From a bacterium (GTDB lineage Bacteria; UBA4055), in NCBI GenBank assembly GCA_029559475.1, contig JAKQBN010000024.1, positions 1-34,695 of the forward strand: a stretch of DNA of 34,695 nt, given 5' to 3'. The notes below the pieces were generated by a model, which searched no databases, had not been told where the DNA came from, and was given only the letters and a program-made list of their open reading frames with translations. Both the position numbers and the translations under genes were made by a program. Shown here one piece after another: positions 34,309-34,695 of this stretch (its first letter is position 1; the number at the start of each line of letters is the position of its first letter).

Positions 34309-34344
34309 TGGTGACTTGAAAAAGCGGAGGTCTCTCCAAAGACC

Positions 34345-34428
34345 GGAGGATTAGTCCTAACTGGCAAGGCAGCGGTCTTGAAAACCGCCGTGGGTGACCA
34401 CATGGGGGTTCGAGTCCCTCATCCTCCG
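34345..34428 (+). tRNA. tRNA-Ser (TGA)
   Basis: Acceptor GGAGGAT/ATCCTCC fully paired, discriminator G. Anticodon stem GCGGT/ACCGC, loop CTTGAAA, anticodon TGA at 34379-34381. Long variable arm with GTGG/CCAC. T stem GGGGG/CCCTC with loop TTCGAGT. CCA not encoded. The D stem is short, as usual for serine. Confidence 0.95.
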
Positions 34429-34436
34429 CTCAAATA

Positions 34437-34524
34437 GGGGAATTGGCTGAGTGGCTTAAAGCAGCGGTTTGCTAAACCGTCGTACCGTAATTCGGTACCG
34501 CAGGTTCGAATCCTGTGTTCCCCG
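34437..34524 (+). tRNA. tRNA-Ser (GCT)
   Basis: Acceptor GGGGAAT/GTTCCCC with one T-G pair, discriminator G. Anticodon stem GCGGT/ACCGT, loop TTGCTAA, anticodon GCT. Long variable arm GTACCG/CGGTAC. T stem GCAGG/CCTGT with loop TTCGAAT. Eight bases after the first tRNA-Ser, so both come from one precursor. Confidence 0.95.
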
Positions 34525-34536
34525 CATAAAACAAAA

Positions 34537-34557
34537 AAGGCAGTTTCCAACTGCCTT
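34537..34557 (-). terminator. hairpin with T run on the minus strand
   Basis: AAGGCAGTT-TCC-AACTGCCTT, a perfect nine-base stem. The T run follows only when read on the minus strand, so it would stop transcripts coming from the right; on the plus strand it could still help to end the tRNA transcript. Confidence 0.6.
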
Positions 34558-34567
34558 CAGACTGTCG

Positions 34568-34601
34568 AAAAAGTTCTTGAGAAATCAGGGACTTTTTTTT
34601 T
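34568..34601 (+). terminator. terminator after the tRNA-Ser pair
   Basis: AAAAAGTTC (34568-34576) pairs with GGACTTTTT (34589-34597), including one T-G pair, and T residues continue to 34601. The remaining bases to 34695 are AT-rich and show nothing that I can support. Confidence 0.65.
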
Positions 34602-34695
34602 ACATTTGAATTATACACGCACGCATACATTACATATAATGAAATAGATGCAAAATACACAATATTTTTCTTGCGTTAGGATTGTTTTATGCTTA

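Noticed and set aside
34472-34660. 62-residue minus-strand open frame over tRNA-Ser(GCT)
   Set aside because: It is the complement of the tRNA and terminators; the NTGFEPAVPN stretch is the usual false protein read from tRNA genes.

Overview
The window is about 34.7 kb from what looks like an anaerobic, diderm (Gram-negative-type) bacterium of moderate-to-low GC. The signs are a large oxygen and superoxide detoxification operon typical of anaerobes, a lipoprotein alpha-2-macroglobulin paired with penicillin-binding protein 1C (a periplasmic system), tRNA genes without an encoded CCA, and a membrane energy-converting complex of the group 4 hydrogenase / complex I superfamily. I cannot name the genus. 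An anaerobic lineage such as those of the FCB group is a guess only.

Layout. 1-554: the trailer end of a CRISPR array (seven intact repeats plus one decayed terminal repeat) without cas genes in view. 589-16246 (minus strand): one long, tightly packed operon of 14 genes, read from right to left. It starts with a DUF502 membrane protein, continues with two complete head-to-tail copies of a six-subunit energy-converting-hydrogenase-related (Ehr) complex, and ends with a flavodoxin-like protein. I call the first-transcribed copy Ehr-1 (8391-15638) and the second Ehr-2 (1139-8386). 16364-24218 (plus): alpha-2-macroglobulin and PbpC, ending in a bidirectional terminator. 24276-24658: a possible 40-residue ORF and a tRNA-Val. 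24662-28231: a PfkB-type sugar kinase (minus), then DUF554 and the ribosome-associated ABC-F ATPase EttA (plus). 28264-33600 (minus): an oxidative-stress cluster headed by a Fur/PerR-type regulator, then rubredoxin, flavodiiron protein, ferritin, desulfoferrodoxin, rubrerythrin, a second ferritin-like protein, a dihydroorotate-dehydrogenase-like flavoprotein and a flavin reductase. 33756-34259: an unrecognised protein. 34345-34524: two tRNA-Ser genes behind a good promoter.

Most interesting system: the paired Ehr complexes. Both large subunits have lost the [NiFe]-binding cysteines: neither residue of the N-terminal CxxC remains, and at most one of the C-terminal pair. Both small subunits have lost nearly all ligands of the proximal [4Fe-4S] cluster (complex I N2), and three of the four positions carry the same replacements in both copies (Asp, Asp, Asn). 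The small subunit is fused to an N-terminal ferredoxin domain that keeps four cysteines, enough for one cluster. The membrane subunits keep the charged residues used for ion translocation. The sequence therefore shows two ion-pump-like machines whose hydrogenase redox centre has been replaced or lost, in one transcript with a flavodoxin-like protein. The substrate and the source of driving force are unknown.
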